Part shown: positions 9,301 through 15,144 of the stretch, piece after piece | Position numbering within the stretch: position 1 is the first letter of the stretch | Layout: every line of letters begins with the position of its first letter | NCBI GenBank assembly: GCA_903863195.1 | Contig: CAIPAY010000247.1 | Coordinates: forward strand, 1-46,931 | DNA length: 46,931 nt | Source: an uncultured Holophagaceae bacterium | GTDB taxonomy: Bacteria; Acidobacteriota; Holophagae; Holophagales; Holophagaceae | Direction: 5' to 3' | Notes under the pieces: generated by a model | What the model was told of the DNA's origin: nothing | Seen by the model: only the letters and a program-made list of their open reading frames with translations | Databases searched by the model: none | Program-made: the position numbers and the translations under genes

Positions 9301-10533
9301 CCCGTCCTTGGTCCAGACAAAGGTCAGAGGTGCCACACCGCCGGTCACGATCGAGGAGATTGTTGCGGGCTTCGTCACCTGCAGCAGCTGCCGGGCTGGC
9401 GCTGTGATGCCGAGGCCAAGAGAGAGGATTGCCTCGTTGCTTGTGACGCTCCCGACCGCGTTGGTGACCACCACTTTGTAACGACCCTCATTCCCGGCCT
9501 GGAGGTTCAGGATTCGGTAGGTGGCTGATGTAGCTCCTGAGAGGGAGACCCCTTCTTTCTTCCACTGGTAGGTGAAGGGAGCGGTGCCCGAGGCCACCAC
9601 CGAAAAATCAACCCAGCCGCCCTCGTTGGCGGACTGACTGACGGGTTGCGTGGTGATCGTGGGTGGGAGGTTGACGGTGAGGGTGGCCGCACTACTTGTG
9701 ACATTGCCCGCCGCGTTGCTCACTATCACGCTGTAGCTGCCAGCATCGCTGGCCTGGGCGGCGGCAATCGCATAGGCTGAGGTGGTCGCACCGGAAAGCA
9801 CCGCGCCGTCCTTCTTCCACTGGTAGGCGAGCGGTGCCGTGCCACTTGCCACCACCGTGAAGGTGGCTGCTGCCCCTGCATTCACCGTGAGGCTGGTGGG
9901 CTGGGTGGTGATGCTGGGAGGGGTCGTCACCGAGAGGGTGGCTGCGGAGCTGGTGGCACTGCCTGCGGAGTTGGTCACGACGACTGTGTAGCTGCCGGCA
10001 TCGCCCGCCTGGGCTGCAGCAATCGAGTAGCTCGCCGTGGTCGCACCGGAAAGCACCGTGCCGTCCTTCTTCCACTGGTAGGCGAGCGGCGCCGTGCCAT
10101 TTGCCACCACCGTGAAGGTGGCTGCTGCCCCTGCATTCACCGTGAGGCTGGTGGGCTGGGTGGTGATGCTGGGCGGGGTCGTCACCGAGAGGGTGGCTGC
10201 GGAGCTGGTGGCACTGCCTGCGGAGTTGGTCACGACGACTGTGTAGCTGCCGGCATCGCCGCTCTGCGCGGCGGCAACCGCGTAGCTCGCGGCGCTCACG
10301 CCGGACAGCGCCGTGCCGTCCTTCTTCCACTGATAGCCGAGCGGCGCCGTGCCACTCGCCGCCACCGTGAAGGTGGCGGCGGCCCCCGCGTTCACGGTGA
10401 GGCTGGTGGGCTGAGTGGTGATGCTGGGGGCGGTGGCGGCGGGTGTGCTGGCCCCGCCCCCGCCGCCGCCACATCCAAACAGGAGCACCAACCCTGCCAG
10501 AAACGCCCATGCACAACGACGGTCCAATCGCAT
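3370..10533 (-). CDS. Giant multidomain lipoprotein: Ig-like, NHL and Kelch-like repeats
   Basis: A 2387-residue surface or periplasmic lipoprotein. The start has a lipoprotein signal with lipobox LLFGC (C21) followed by a run of glycines. Domains in order: five Ig-like domains (about residues 36-460; the first four open with ITTQP and contain YQWKK); a Vgb/NHL-like propeller (about 460-780); one Ig-like domain (785-870); eleven NHL repeats (874-1500) with the pattern YVADxxNxxIRKIT; five putative-Ig (He_PIG-type) domains (1527-1975) with LPAGLxxxxxTGxxxGxPT; another Ig-like domain (1978-2060); and seven Kelch-like repeats (2064-2380) with SGHTATLLxSGKVLVxGG. Such modules bind ligands or mediate adhesion; no enzymatic site is visible. 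The ribosome site is weak (GGGGTCACT before ATG). The gene lies beside the polysaccharide locus, so a matrix or adhesion role is possible but unproven. Confidence 0.88.
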   Translation of the reverse strand: MRLDRRCAWAFLAGLVLLFGCGGGGGGASTPAATAPSITTQPTSLTVNAGAAATFTVAASGTAPLGYQWKKDGTALSGVSAASYAVAAAQSGDAGSYTVVVTNSAGSATSSAATLSVTTPPSITTQPTSLTVNAGAAATFTVVANGTAPLAYQWKKDGTVLSGATTASYSIAAAQAGDAGSYTVVVTNSAGSATSSAATLSVTTPPSITTQPTSLTVNAGAAATFTVVASGTAPLAYQWKKDGAVLSGATTSAYAIAAAQASDAGSYSVIVSNAAGNVTSSAATLTVNLPPTITTQPVSQSANEGGWVDFSVVASGTAPFTYQWKKEGVSLSGATSATYRILNLQAGNEGRYKVVVTNAVGSVTSNEAILSLGLGITAPARQLLQVTKPATISSIVTGGVAPLTFVWTKDGTVIPGATTRTLSIPFLRLSDQGAYQVQVTDGSGLVGMATSKLFVETTADLGNALNPSSVAMSGSDLYLASPEQNVVYRVNGETGASLPIQAPGGPTTLAVDDLGNVWVTLYNAGRVGRIDKTTGDLTTYAAGNGPFGIAKGLGGVMWFSLKGAERIGSIPTSGGPVSLYSLGSGASPAGLCVQADGTVWVTEPGNHSIGKLAAGASTVVEWSCPHPLASPQQILATQDGQVYYTDLNDSAVVVLAASRQVDALRSLQGAVAIPVDPYGGPMGLLMDGSDQIWLTQRKLGKVTRLASGLLTQANQVARGGGRRVSVEYPAVASNLGKSYSFPSSLSTPMGITLGPNGTIYAALSGTNQVAQVPTGAQGIQVEINAHEPHRVLRGESQTFTATVTGASDAAVTWEILEGTTGGSITQAGVYTAPMTTGNFHIIARSLEDPSKFGRLQVVIFPWSEWPQGRVGILAGNVDGIGNMDGQGSAARFNRPVAVASDPSGTIYVADSDNLVVRMVTAAGVVTTIAGSSGQSGSADGFGSAARFSALNAVAADAHGNVILGDRALLRVVGPDGLVTTLAGASGSEGSTDGPGAQARFGFISAVAVDANSNIYVADSGNYTIRKVTPAGVVSTLAGSPGQVGSTDGQGSVARFSLLLGIAVDTTGNVYVADNGNYTVRKITADGLVSTLAGTPGQRDIVNGTGAAARFAFPIGVTTDPAGNIFVSDNGIIRKITSLGVVSAFAGEGSGAQDGTGLAASFGGPQGLGSDAAGNIYVADAGNCAIRKITPSAVVTTLAGLPGIPGITNGPAGTSLLFDPRGLIVDGAGNVLVADYGNSIIRKITPTGVVSTYAGRTDGGGSTDGPADQARFSEPMGLALDSSGNLFVADSRNSTVRKITPTGVVSTLAGSAGVTGTADGLGNAARFNWPQSLVTDGAGNVYVADSYNGSIRKITPSGVVTTFAGKTGEWGYLDGPAADARFGVPNALAIDKAGNIYVMDYWHASLRKITPDGTVSTMTGSEWLSNPLDGAPDLVGFNHPVGLSVDADGNLYVADRDNNAIRKVLPGGFVGTLVGDYEMGINRAGLMRDGSDMPLGGTYGAVAAPKGVAVGQDGALYVTAGNGVMKLGNNRTDPPPGNLAYRTNPVVYTKGVASTPNLPSNTGGLLLTYDVTPSFPAGLSLNRGTGSISGTPTALSTTAQDYTITGTAIGGQTAVKLTITVNDQPPSNLAYPLNPAAYTKGVAITANRPTNAGGVALSYAISPSLPAGLSFDTATGIITGLPTTLTVSATYTVTATNSGGSGSVDLVLSVNDVPPSNLTYSSNPAAYTKGTTITPNTPQVAGGPVVLYAVTPALPAGLTLDTTTGILSGKPTVLAASAVYTITATNTGGHATVLLTLAVNDVPPSTLIYPTNPASYTKGTAISPNAPTVAGGPVVSYAVSPVLPAGLSLSTTTGILSGTPTALAPQADYTVTATNSGGSATVPLSLTVKDVPPSISFGSSNFTFTTNVPITTLTPANSGGPVVTWAIQPTLPAGLTFSISTGALSGTPTAISPAAAYTVTATNSGGSSSVAPSLKVNPPAPTITAQPADKIVAIGQTTMFSVTATGTGDLTYQWLRDAVAITGATSASYTTAAAVLADQAASFKATATDTYGGTVTSASAVLTVLQGAFTATGPLAAARSGHTATLLLSGKVLVTGGTGSSGALASAEIFDPTAGTFTTTGAMTQARIGHSATLLDTGKVLVAGGSALTAELYDPATGTFTATGSLVVARSGHTATLLTSGKVLLAGGLVASAELFDPTTGIFAATGPMAGARSGHTATRLSSGKVLVAGGAGATVELYDPTGGGTFTATGPMAAPRISHTASLLASGKVLLVGGASSTAELYDPTLGTFAATGSLASSRTGHAVAPLVSVKVLATGGPGSTAEVFEPSTGTFRVTGAMVAARSGHTSTLLNTGKVLVVGGTGSGAPLASAELYDAQEAASGTIAVLP
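9846..10005. repeat. Near-perfect 160-bp internal repeat, copy A
   Basis: Inside the N-terminal Ig-like region of the giant lipoprotein gene. This 160-bp segment matches 10101-10260 with a single mismatch (A at 9917 against C at 10172). The offset is exactly 255 bp, i.e. 85 codons, one Ig-like domain. It shows recent duplication or gene conversion between neighbouring domains. Confidence 0.9.
10101..10260. repeat. Near-perfect 160-bp internal repeat, copy B
   Basis: Partner of the repeat at 9846-10005, one 85-codon Ig-like unit upstream in the gene's own direction. Surrounding Ig-like units are clearly related but more diverged, so this pair is the youngest. Confidence 0.9.
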
Positions 10534-10966
10534 AGTGACCCCAGGGGTTAAGAACGCACCCGAAGTCTGTCAGTTCGCAGAGGAGGCTGATATACGCCGC
10601 GTTGCGTATGAAATCACCTCCGGCTCCAACCTGTTTTTTCTGACAGGACTGAAGGAGTCCGATCCCGTTAACAACATATTCGGGGGTTGCCAGGACTGGA
10701 TCCAGACTAGTCAGAGATTGTCCAATTCAATGTCCTAGCCTTAGAAATCAAGGTGGTTTCCCAGAGCATGGATCGCATCTTGATCATCAGCTCCCCGGCC
10801 AAGACCACACTCGCCCTGTGCTGGGCGCACCCCACCGCTGGGAATGAGGAAGCATCCCGCCTGGCTCGATGAAGATGGCAGGCACCTTCCCCATTGCCAC
10901 CCGCACTCCCCCTGCCACCTCACGGCCTTGAGGGATCCTGGGCAGCCGGCCCAAGCTCCGAACCCC
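10534..10966. other. Intergenic region upstream of the giant lipoprotein
   Basis: A 433-bp gap between two minus-strand lipoprotein genes. The half nearer the giant gene (10534-10740) is less GC-rich and should hold its promoter, but I find no convincing -35/-10 pair. The other half is GC-rich; a 60-codon minus-strand frame at 10741-10923 has no ribosome site and unconvincing composition. I searched by eye for a c-di-GMP (GEMM) riboswitch core and did not find one. Confidence 0.4.
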
Positions 10967-12211
10967 TCAGGGCGACTGGGCCTCCAGGCCGCTGAGGACG
11001 GTCCAGTCCGGGGCGGTCTTGGGGACCATGGTCTGGAGGAAGTGCCAGTAGAAGCCGCCGCCCACGTAGGCGGGAATGCTGGGCACGCGGTAGCCGTAGA
11101 AGCGGCGGAGCAGGTCGGCCCGGGTGGTGGCGGAGCTGGGGATCGCGCCGCCCCAGCCGAACTCGCCGAAGCCCAGCTTCGCGTTGGGGAAGCGGGCGGC
11201 CAGGGCGCCGAACAGCGTGTCCAGCTCCGCCTGGGTCAGCTGGTGGCCGCCGTTCTGGTCTTCGTAGTAGCTGACCAGCACGTAGTCCAGGCCTGTGCGC
11301 AGGCGGTGCCCTGCCGGGATGTTCGCGTCCGCCCAGGGGATGAGGTCATAGCCGGGCGTGGCCGGGTTCTCGTAGTAGAAGGTGAGGGCCGTGGGCTTCC
11401 CCGCCGCCTTGACTGCGTCAAAAATGGCCTCGATCTTGGGCATGACGCCGGCCCCCAGCCAGTTACCGTTCACCTCGTTGCCGATCTCCCAGAGGGAGAC
11501 CGTGGCGCCCAGGGCGCCGAGGTATTCGGTGATCCGGGTCTGGACTCCCGCCAGCGTCAGCGAGGGCATGTAGGAGGAATCCACGGGCTGGCCCATCACG
11601 CTCGCCACCGCGGCCAGGGACGTGACAGGGCCCACGTAGTCTGCGGCCGTTGGGTGCCCGCCCGATGGCAGGTCGAAGACGACGCGGACGGTCGTGCGCA
11701 GGGGCAGGGACTTGAGGGCGTCGGCCTGGGCGGCGGTGCTGGTGGCAGGGTCATCCGTGGTCACCCCCCAGAGCCAGGGGTTGACCGGAGGCGGCAGAAT
11801 GGCGGCGGCAGTGAAGCTCTTCCCGCTCATGTCCGCGCCGCCCAGCGTGACCGCCAGGCTCGCCGGGGTGAAGGTGTAGCCCGCGAGAGACGGGGTGACG
11901 GTGTAGGCCCCGCCGGCCAGACCCGCAAAGGCGTAGCTCCCGGCTGCGTCCGTGCGGGTGGTGGCCGTGGCGGCCCCTGTCAGCGTGACCGAGACGCCCT
12001 GAAGCACCGCGCCGCTCACGGCACCTGAGAGCCGGTAGGTGGGCGCCGCGGGAGCGGGCGCCTGGGTGCTGCCGCCTCCGCCCCCGCCCCCGCAGGCCAG
12101 GGTCAGGACCAGGACCAGGAAAACCCAGGTCCACCAGCTCCCCGGCAGGCGGGATGCCGCGGGACAGGCCCCAGGAGGGGTCGCCGTTCCCAGAGCAGTA
12201 GGGTCCTTCAT
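10967..12211 (-). CDS. Lipoprotein with TIM-barrel glycoside hydrolase-like domain
   Basis: A 414-residue lipoprotein: long N-region, hydrophobic stretch and lipobox LTLAC with C40, followed by a poly-Gly run like that of the neighbouring giant lipoprotein. Residues about 58-135 form a carboxypeptidase-regulatory-like beta domain (LSGAVSGAVLQGVSVTLTG). Residues about 145-405 look like a clan-A (beta/alpha)8 glycoside hydrolase: WEIGNEVNG gives N245-E246 as candidate acid/base, and FGEFGWGG gives E350 as candidate nucleophile. I cannot assign a GH family; it recalls GH53- or GH39-like folds. GGGGAGG lies 5 nt before the ATG. It is transcribed away from the polysaccharide operon starting at 12907, so it may be the cognate glycan hydrolase; that link is inference. 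Confidence 0.72.
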   Translation of the reverse strand: MKDPTALGTATPPGACPAASRLPGSWWTWVFLVLVLTLACGGGGGGGSTQAPAPAAPTYRLSGAVSGAVLQGVSVTLTGAATATTRTDAAGSYAFAGLAGGAYTVTPSLAGYTFTPASLAVTLGGADMSGKSFTAAAILPPPVNPWLWGVTTDDPATSTAAQADALKSLPLRTTVRVVFDLPSGGHPTAADYVGPVTSLAAVASVMGQPVDSSYMPSLTLAGVQTRITEYLGALGATVSLWEIGNEVNGNWLGAGVMPKIEAIFDAVKAAGKPTALTFYYENPATPGYDLIPWADANIPAGHRLRTGLDYVLVSYYEDQNGGHQLTQAELDTLFGALAARFPNAKLGFGEFGWGGAIPSSATTRADLLRRFYGYRVPSIPAYVGGGFYWHFLQTMVPKTAPDWTVLSGLEAQSP

Positions 12212-12906
12212 CGCAGCCTCCCCAGGGACATCAGGCGGGATGCGCCACGCGGGTGCAGCCTCTTCCCCTTCAGACGGCTCGAGGCACCGGAGTGGTTTCG
12301 CGCTGACACCAGAATCCTCTCTTTTTTTTCTCTATCCACCCCAAATGGGTCATGGCCAGAGCTGGTTCCAAAATGGCGGGAGGTGAGGTCCGGAGGGTCC
12401 CCTGCTTCCGGACGAGGGTGGCATAGATCCAAAGAATGACAAGAAACCAATAGGGCTATCAGCGATTAGCTTCTGAGTCTGGGGATTGTTTGCAAAAATA
12501 AGTGATTTTATCTCTTGACACGATCTATGGAATTATCGACCATTCAGCCGTGAGGTCTCTATGTTGACAACATTCTTCTATCATTCAACTGCTTTTAGAT
12601 CAAGACTATCAATTGGTAATTTCCGTCTTTATTGGTTGAATAATATTCTTCGGAGAAACCGGCTCTCCCCGGCCCAGGCCCCTGTCCAGGGCCCGTGGCG
12701 GCGACCCCTCCAGAAAGCCGCAGTCTCGCCCCGCTCGGGCTAGGGGCTCTGGACGCGCGATCAGGCTGGGCCCCTATCCCTGCCTGACATGCGCTGCCTG
12801 GCCTTCGCCCCCGGGTCGGCAATGTCACCTGTACGTAATTAAATTGTAATTATTAACGATTTTAATATTTCATCTATTTTTTTCACCTTTCCAAGAGGAG
12901 GTCCCC
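12212..12906. other. Divergent regulatory region with an AT-rich island
   Basis: A 695-bp gap between the divergent hydrolase and the exopolysaccharide operon. Positions about 12430-12660 are strikingly AT-rich for this genome and contain two TTGACA hexamers (near 12514 and 12563), though neither has a good -10 at standard spacing. Positions 12661-12830 return to high GC, and 12835-12880 are AT-rich again just before the operon. An open frame at 12561-12743 spans both compositions and has no ribosome site, so I do not call it. The region presumably carries the promoters for both directions and the binding sites of a regulator. Confidence 0.45.
12844..12871 (+). promoter_or_regulatory. Possible sigma-70 promoter of the polysaccharide operon
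   Basis: TTGTAA (12844-12849) and TATTTC (12866-12871) are separated by 16 nt in a short AT-rich tract, about 35 nt before the ATG at 12907. The -10 match is moderate, so this is a candidate only. Confidence 0.35.
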
Positions 12907-15039
12907 ATGCGACCACTCGAGTTGCACCCCACCCACCCAGGCTCGACCCGCAAGCTAAAGGCCGGCCTCGCCCGGCTGACACTGGCCCTGCTGCTCGGCG
13001 CTGGCACCCACGCCTCCGCCCAGCGCCTGCTGGACCGGGAGCAGCGCCCCGCGGTCCCCGCGGAGGCCAAGCCCCTTGCGGACCCGCCCGCGGCTCCCCT
13101 CGCCTTGAAGCGGAGCCCCGGGGATGCCTCCCAGGCGTCCGCGGCAGCCGCCAAGCCGGCTCCTCCTGAGGAGACCGTGCCCCGGGAGGCGGCCCCGGCC
13201 CAGACCTCCGACAGCGAGCCCGTGGCCCCGGCGAGTCCGGCCCGGGAGCCAGCCCTGACCGAGCAGCCCACCCGGGCGGAACCGACCCTGCGGATGCCTG
13301 GGCGCGTCGAGCCGGCCCTGCCGTGGATGGTCGGCACAGAGCTGGCCCCCGAAGGCCGCAGCGCCCCCACCTCGACCCGGGGGAACCAGGCTGCGGCCGA
13401 CACCTCGGCGAAGCTGGGCGCCGCCCGGAGCTCCCAGCTCCCCGCACCCCCGCGCCCACCCAGGCTGGTGCCGGAGCGACGGAGTGCCCGCCTGGCGCCC
13501 CTTGTGGACTCCGAGGCCTTCGCCGTCCTGCCGGCGCTCAGCCCGGAGGCGACCCTGGTGGCCCCCGCGATCGCCAGCGGCAACACCCTGATTCTCTATG
13601 ACGCCTCCGGCAGCTGGGGCTTCCTCGGGGAGCTCTACGCCCAGCAGACCGCCAACCTCGTCTCCCGCTTCGGCACCTGGAAGGCGGCCCCCGTCAGCTC
13701 CTATGTGGCCGGGCAGATGAGCGCCTACACCGCCGTGGTCTACATCGGCTCCACCTACGACGAGCCCCTGCCGCTGGCCTTCCTGGCCGATGTGCGGGCG
13801 ACCGCGCTTCCGGTCGTGTGGATGTACGACAACATCTGGCAGCTCACGGCGGAGTACGCCAGCTTCGCCACGACCACCGGCTGGACCTGGTCGGGCTTCG
13901 ACTTCGGCAGCTTCACTGGCGTCAGCTACAAGGGCACCCAGCTGGATCGCGACCTCCTCAATGCCGGCGGACTCATGGGCACCGTGATCTCAGATCCCGG
14001 GAGGGCCCAGGTGCTGGCCACCGCAACCAGGTCCGACGGGACCACGGCCCCCTGGGCTGTCCAGTCCGGAAAGTTCTACTACTTCAGCGAGATTCCCTTC
14101 TCCTACGTCACCCCGAACGACCGCTACCTGGCCTTCGCGGACCTGCTCTATTCGATCTACGCTCCGGCCACCGCCACCCGCCACCGCGCCCTGGTGCGCA
14201 TCGAGGACGTGGGTCCCGACGCGGATCCCGCGGAGCTGAAGGCCGTGGCCGACGCCCTCTACTCCCGGAGAGCGCCCTTCTCGGTGGCCGTGTATCCCGC
14301 CTACCGGGATCCCAACGGCGCCTACAACGGTGGCGTGGCCACCTCCTACGACCTGGCCAGCAAGCCGGCCGTGGTCTCCGCCCTGAAATACATGCAGTCC
14401 AGGGGCGGGACGCTCCTCATGCACGGCTATACCCACCAGTTCTCGAACCTCCTGAACCCCTACACCGGAACCAGTGCCGACGACTTCGAGTTCTACATCG
14501 CGCACATCGACGCCGCCAACAACGTGGTCTACGACGGGCCGGTCCCGGGCGACTCCCAGACCTGGGCGACCAGCCGCATCAAGGCCGGCACCAGCGCCTT
14601 CACCAAGGCCGGACTGACGGTGCCCACCATCTTCGAGCCACCCCACTACGCGGCCTCGGTGGCGGACTACAAGGCGATCCTCGCCCTCTTCCCCAAGCGC
14701 TACGACCGCGGCCTGTACTTCGGCGGCATCCTCAGCGGGGGCGCCATCGACTATGCCCACCTGAACGGCCAGTTCTTCCCCTATCCGGTGCGGGATATCT
14801 ACGGCTCCTTCGTGCTGCCCGAGAACCTCGGCAACGTGGAGCCGGTCCCTTTCAACAACCACCCGGCCCGCCTCCCGGCGGACATCCTGACCACCGGGCA
14901 GAAGAACCTCGTGATCCGCGACGGTTTCGCGAGCTTCTTCTACCACCCCTACCTCGGGACCACGATGCTCACGCAGATCGTTGACGGCCTGAAGGCCCAG
15001 GGCTGGACTTTCGTCGCCGCCGGCAGCATCACGAACTGA
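12907..15039 (+). CDS. Secreted DUF2334 polysaccharide deacetylase with long Pro/Ala-rich linker
   Basis: A 710-residue exported protein. Residues 1-39 are a signal peptide (LLLGAGTHASAQ). Residues about 40-215 are a low-complexity Ala/Pro/Glu-rich linker. Residues about 226-370 form an alpha/beta domain beginning LILYDASGSWGFLGELYA. Residues about 420-690 are a DUF2334 carbohydrate-esterase-4-like domain with the expected metal and catalytic motifs: IEDVGP (D434), HGYTHQ (H506 and H510), FEPPHYA (H580) and FFYHPYLG near the end. Known family members are predicted sugar N- or O-deacetylases. AGGAGG lies 6 nt before the ATG. As first gene of the Nfr-type operon it probably modifies the nascent polymer in the periplasm, as PgaB or PelA do in other synthase-dependent systems; that role is inferred. 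Confidence 0.85.
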   Translation: MRPLELHPTHPGSTRKLKAGLARLTLALLLGAGTHASAQRLLDREQRPAVPAEAKPLADPPAAPLALKRSPGDASQASAAAAKPAPPEETVPREAAPAQTSDSEPVAPASPAREPALTEQPTRAEPTLRMPGRVEPALPWMVGTELAPEGRSAPTSTRGNQAAADTSAKLGAARSSQLPAPPRPPRLVPERRSARLAPLVDSEAFAVLPALSPEATLVAPAIASGNTLILYDASGSWGFLGELYAQQTANLVSRFGTWKAAPVSSYVAGQMSAYTAVVYIGSTYDEPLPLAFLADVRATALPVVWMYDNIWQLTAEYASFATTTGWTWSGFDFGSFTGVSYKGTQLDRDLLNAGGLMGTVISDPGRAQVLATATRSDGTTAPWAVQSGKFYYFSEIPFSYVTPNDRYLAFADLLYSIYAPATATRHRALVRIEDVGPDADPAELKAVADALYSRRAPFSVAVYPAYRDPNGAYNGGVATSYDLASKPAVVSALKYMQSRGGTLLMHGYTHQFSNLLNPYTGTSADDFEFYIAHIDAANNVVYDGPVPGDSQTWATSRIKAGTSAFTKAGLTVPTIFEPPHYAASVADYKAILALFPKRYDRGLYFGGILSGGAIDYAHLNGQFFPYPVRDIYGSFVLPENLGNVEPVPFNNHPARLPADILTTGQKNLVIRDGFASFFYHPYLGTTMLTQIVDGLKAQGWTFVAAGSITN

Positions 15040-15144
15040 AGCCAACCGGGGCCCCGGGCCATCGGCGACCTCCCGTCCGGAGGAGCCGCCGCCGGCCTGC
15101 CCCAAACCGATGGAGGGACCGCGCCCCGCGCGTGTCAGCAGCCT

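Noticed and set aside
10741..10923. 60-codon minus-strand frame between the two lipoprotein genes
   Set aside because: No ribosome site, Trp/Cys/Gly-rich composition and no pattern of a real protein.
12561..12743. 60-codon frame in the divergent regulatory region
   Set aside because: It crosses an abrupt change in base composition, lacks a ribosome site and has no recognisable feature.
12212..12906. Possible c-di-GMP (GEMM) riboswitch before the c-di-GMP-dependent operon
   Set aside because: I searched both strands by eye for the conserved GEMM core and found only fragments; the pairing scheme is not supported.
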